Shown here in pieces: positions 63,707 through 64,000 of a stretch of DNA of 64,000 nt. Position 1 is the first letter of the stretch; each line of letters opens with the position of its first letter. The translations under genes and the position numbers were made by a program. Source of the DNA: Caenimonas sedimenti (GTDB lineage: Bacteria; Pseudomonadota; Gammaproteobacteria; Burkholderiales; Burkholderiaceae_C); assembly GCF_007833165.1 (NCBI RefSeq), contig NZ_VOBQ01000004.1, forward strand, positions 434,001 through 498,000. Reading direction: 5' to 3'. The notes under the pieces were generated by a model. It saw only the letters and a program-made list of their open reading frames with translations, was not told the origin of the DNA and searched no databases.

Positions 63707-63722
63707 CTAGTTTCTTTCCCCG

Positions 63723-63758
63723 TTGACTTTGGCGAAACCGGTGTTGTACGATGTCGTA
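63723..63758 (+). promoter_or_regulatory. Sigma-70-like promoter with overlapping GntR-type operator before kdgD
   Basis: TTGACT (63723-63728) and TACGAT (63747-63752) have an 18-base spacer. The -10 box overlaps the inverted repeat TACGATGTCGTA (63747-63758), flanked by GT on the left and TC on the right. Binding there would block transcription; the adjacent GntR/FadR regulator is the likely ligand-responsive repressor. Confidence 0.6.
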
Positions 63759-63780
63759 TCACAATCAGGTGCTGCGCCCC

Positions 63781-64000
63781 ATGTCGCCGAATGAACTCAA
63801 ACAGTCGCTCGCCTCGGGCCTGCTGTCGTTTCCGCTCACCGACTTCGACGCCGACCTGAAGTTCGCACCGCGCGGCTATGCGTCGCGCCTCGAATGGCTG
63901 ATGCCCTACGGCGCCACCGTGCTGTTCGCCGCCGGTGGCACCGGCGAATTCTTCTCGCTGGCGCCGCAGGAATACGCGCAGGTGATCAAGACCGCCGCCG
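63781..64000 (+). CDS. kdgD: 5-dehydro-4-deoxyglucarate dehydratase, 3' end beyond window
   Basis: Only the first 73 residues are visible. [20 protein letters not shown], then [20 protein letters not shown] and [16 protein letters not shown], match the N-terminus of KdgD, a DapA-family lyase that dehydrates and decarboxylates 5-dehydro-4-deoxyglucarate to 2-oxoglutarate semialdehyde. The GGTGEF motif binds the substrate carboxylate; the Schiff-base Lys lies outside the window. A GTG four codons upstream is a possible alternative start. Confidence 0.9.
   Translation, partial: MSPNELKQSLASGLLSFPLTDFDADLKFAPRGYASRLEWLMPYGATVLFAAGGTGEFFSLAPQEYAQVIKTAA

Overview
The window is GC-rich with dense, often overlapping genes. 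Its gene content points to a betaproteobacterium of the Burkholderiales, most like the Comamonadaceae (Ramlibacter/Variovorax type): Bug-type solute receptors, an aerobic purine/ureide pathway, indolepyruvate oxidoreductase IorAB and many GntR/LysR regulators. This placement is an inference from family composition; no rRNA or marker gene is present. I saw no tRNA, rRNA, CRISPR array or complete insertion sequence.

Layout. 1-9.3 kb: two small unknown genes, an ornithine-cyclodeaminase-family reductase, an HEXXH peptidase, dcd, a secreted GH53-like glycosidase, then guanine deaminase, a BMP-family receptor and an Aah1-type adenine deaminase. 9.4-20.8 kb: accessory and sensory genes, namely a metzincin with a partner protein, an NHL-repeat lipoprotein, a hybrid histidine kinase, a large G8/beta-helix lipoprotein, a globin, a LuxR-type response regulator and a metallo-beta-lactamase-fold hydrolase. 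20.8-22.5 kb: a small island with two unknown genes bracketed like integron gene cassettes and flanked by inverted copies of a dispersed repeat. 22.5-32.1 kb: a BMP/purine ABC transporter, a LysR regulator and xdhAB. 31.9-40.5 kb: a probable conflict or signalling locus made of a TIR-receiver protein, an 1866-residue protein with two alpha/beta-hydrolase domains and a CHAT protease domain, and a membrane/TPR-like protein. 40.6-51.2 kb: hydrolases, small regulators, and a LysR-iorA-iorB-Bug receptor-thioesterase block. 51.2-53.4 kb: another Bug receptor and a Cap12-like TIR protein with a degenerate active site. 53.5-62.7 kb: glycerate kinase, puuD, xdhC, uraH, a GntR regulator with a palindromic operator, puuE, a uraD-allC fusion and an M20 hydrolase. 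62.8-64 kb: a GntR/FadR regulator, a MITE-like element and the start of kdgD.

How it works together. The window encodes a full aerobic purine degradation route in separate blocks. Adenine and guanine are deaminated, hypoxanthine/xanthine is oxidised by XdhAB (with XdhC for cofactor insertion), urate is oxidised by PuuD, and UraH, UraD, PuuE and AllC carry it to ureidoglycolate. A BMP-type ABC transporter probably imports the purines or nucleosides. Glycerate kinase could receive carbon derived from glyoxylate.

The most unusual parts are the TIR/CHAT/double-hydrolase locus, the cassette-like island without an integrase, and the TIR-like protein that has lost its expected catalytic glutamate.
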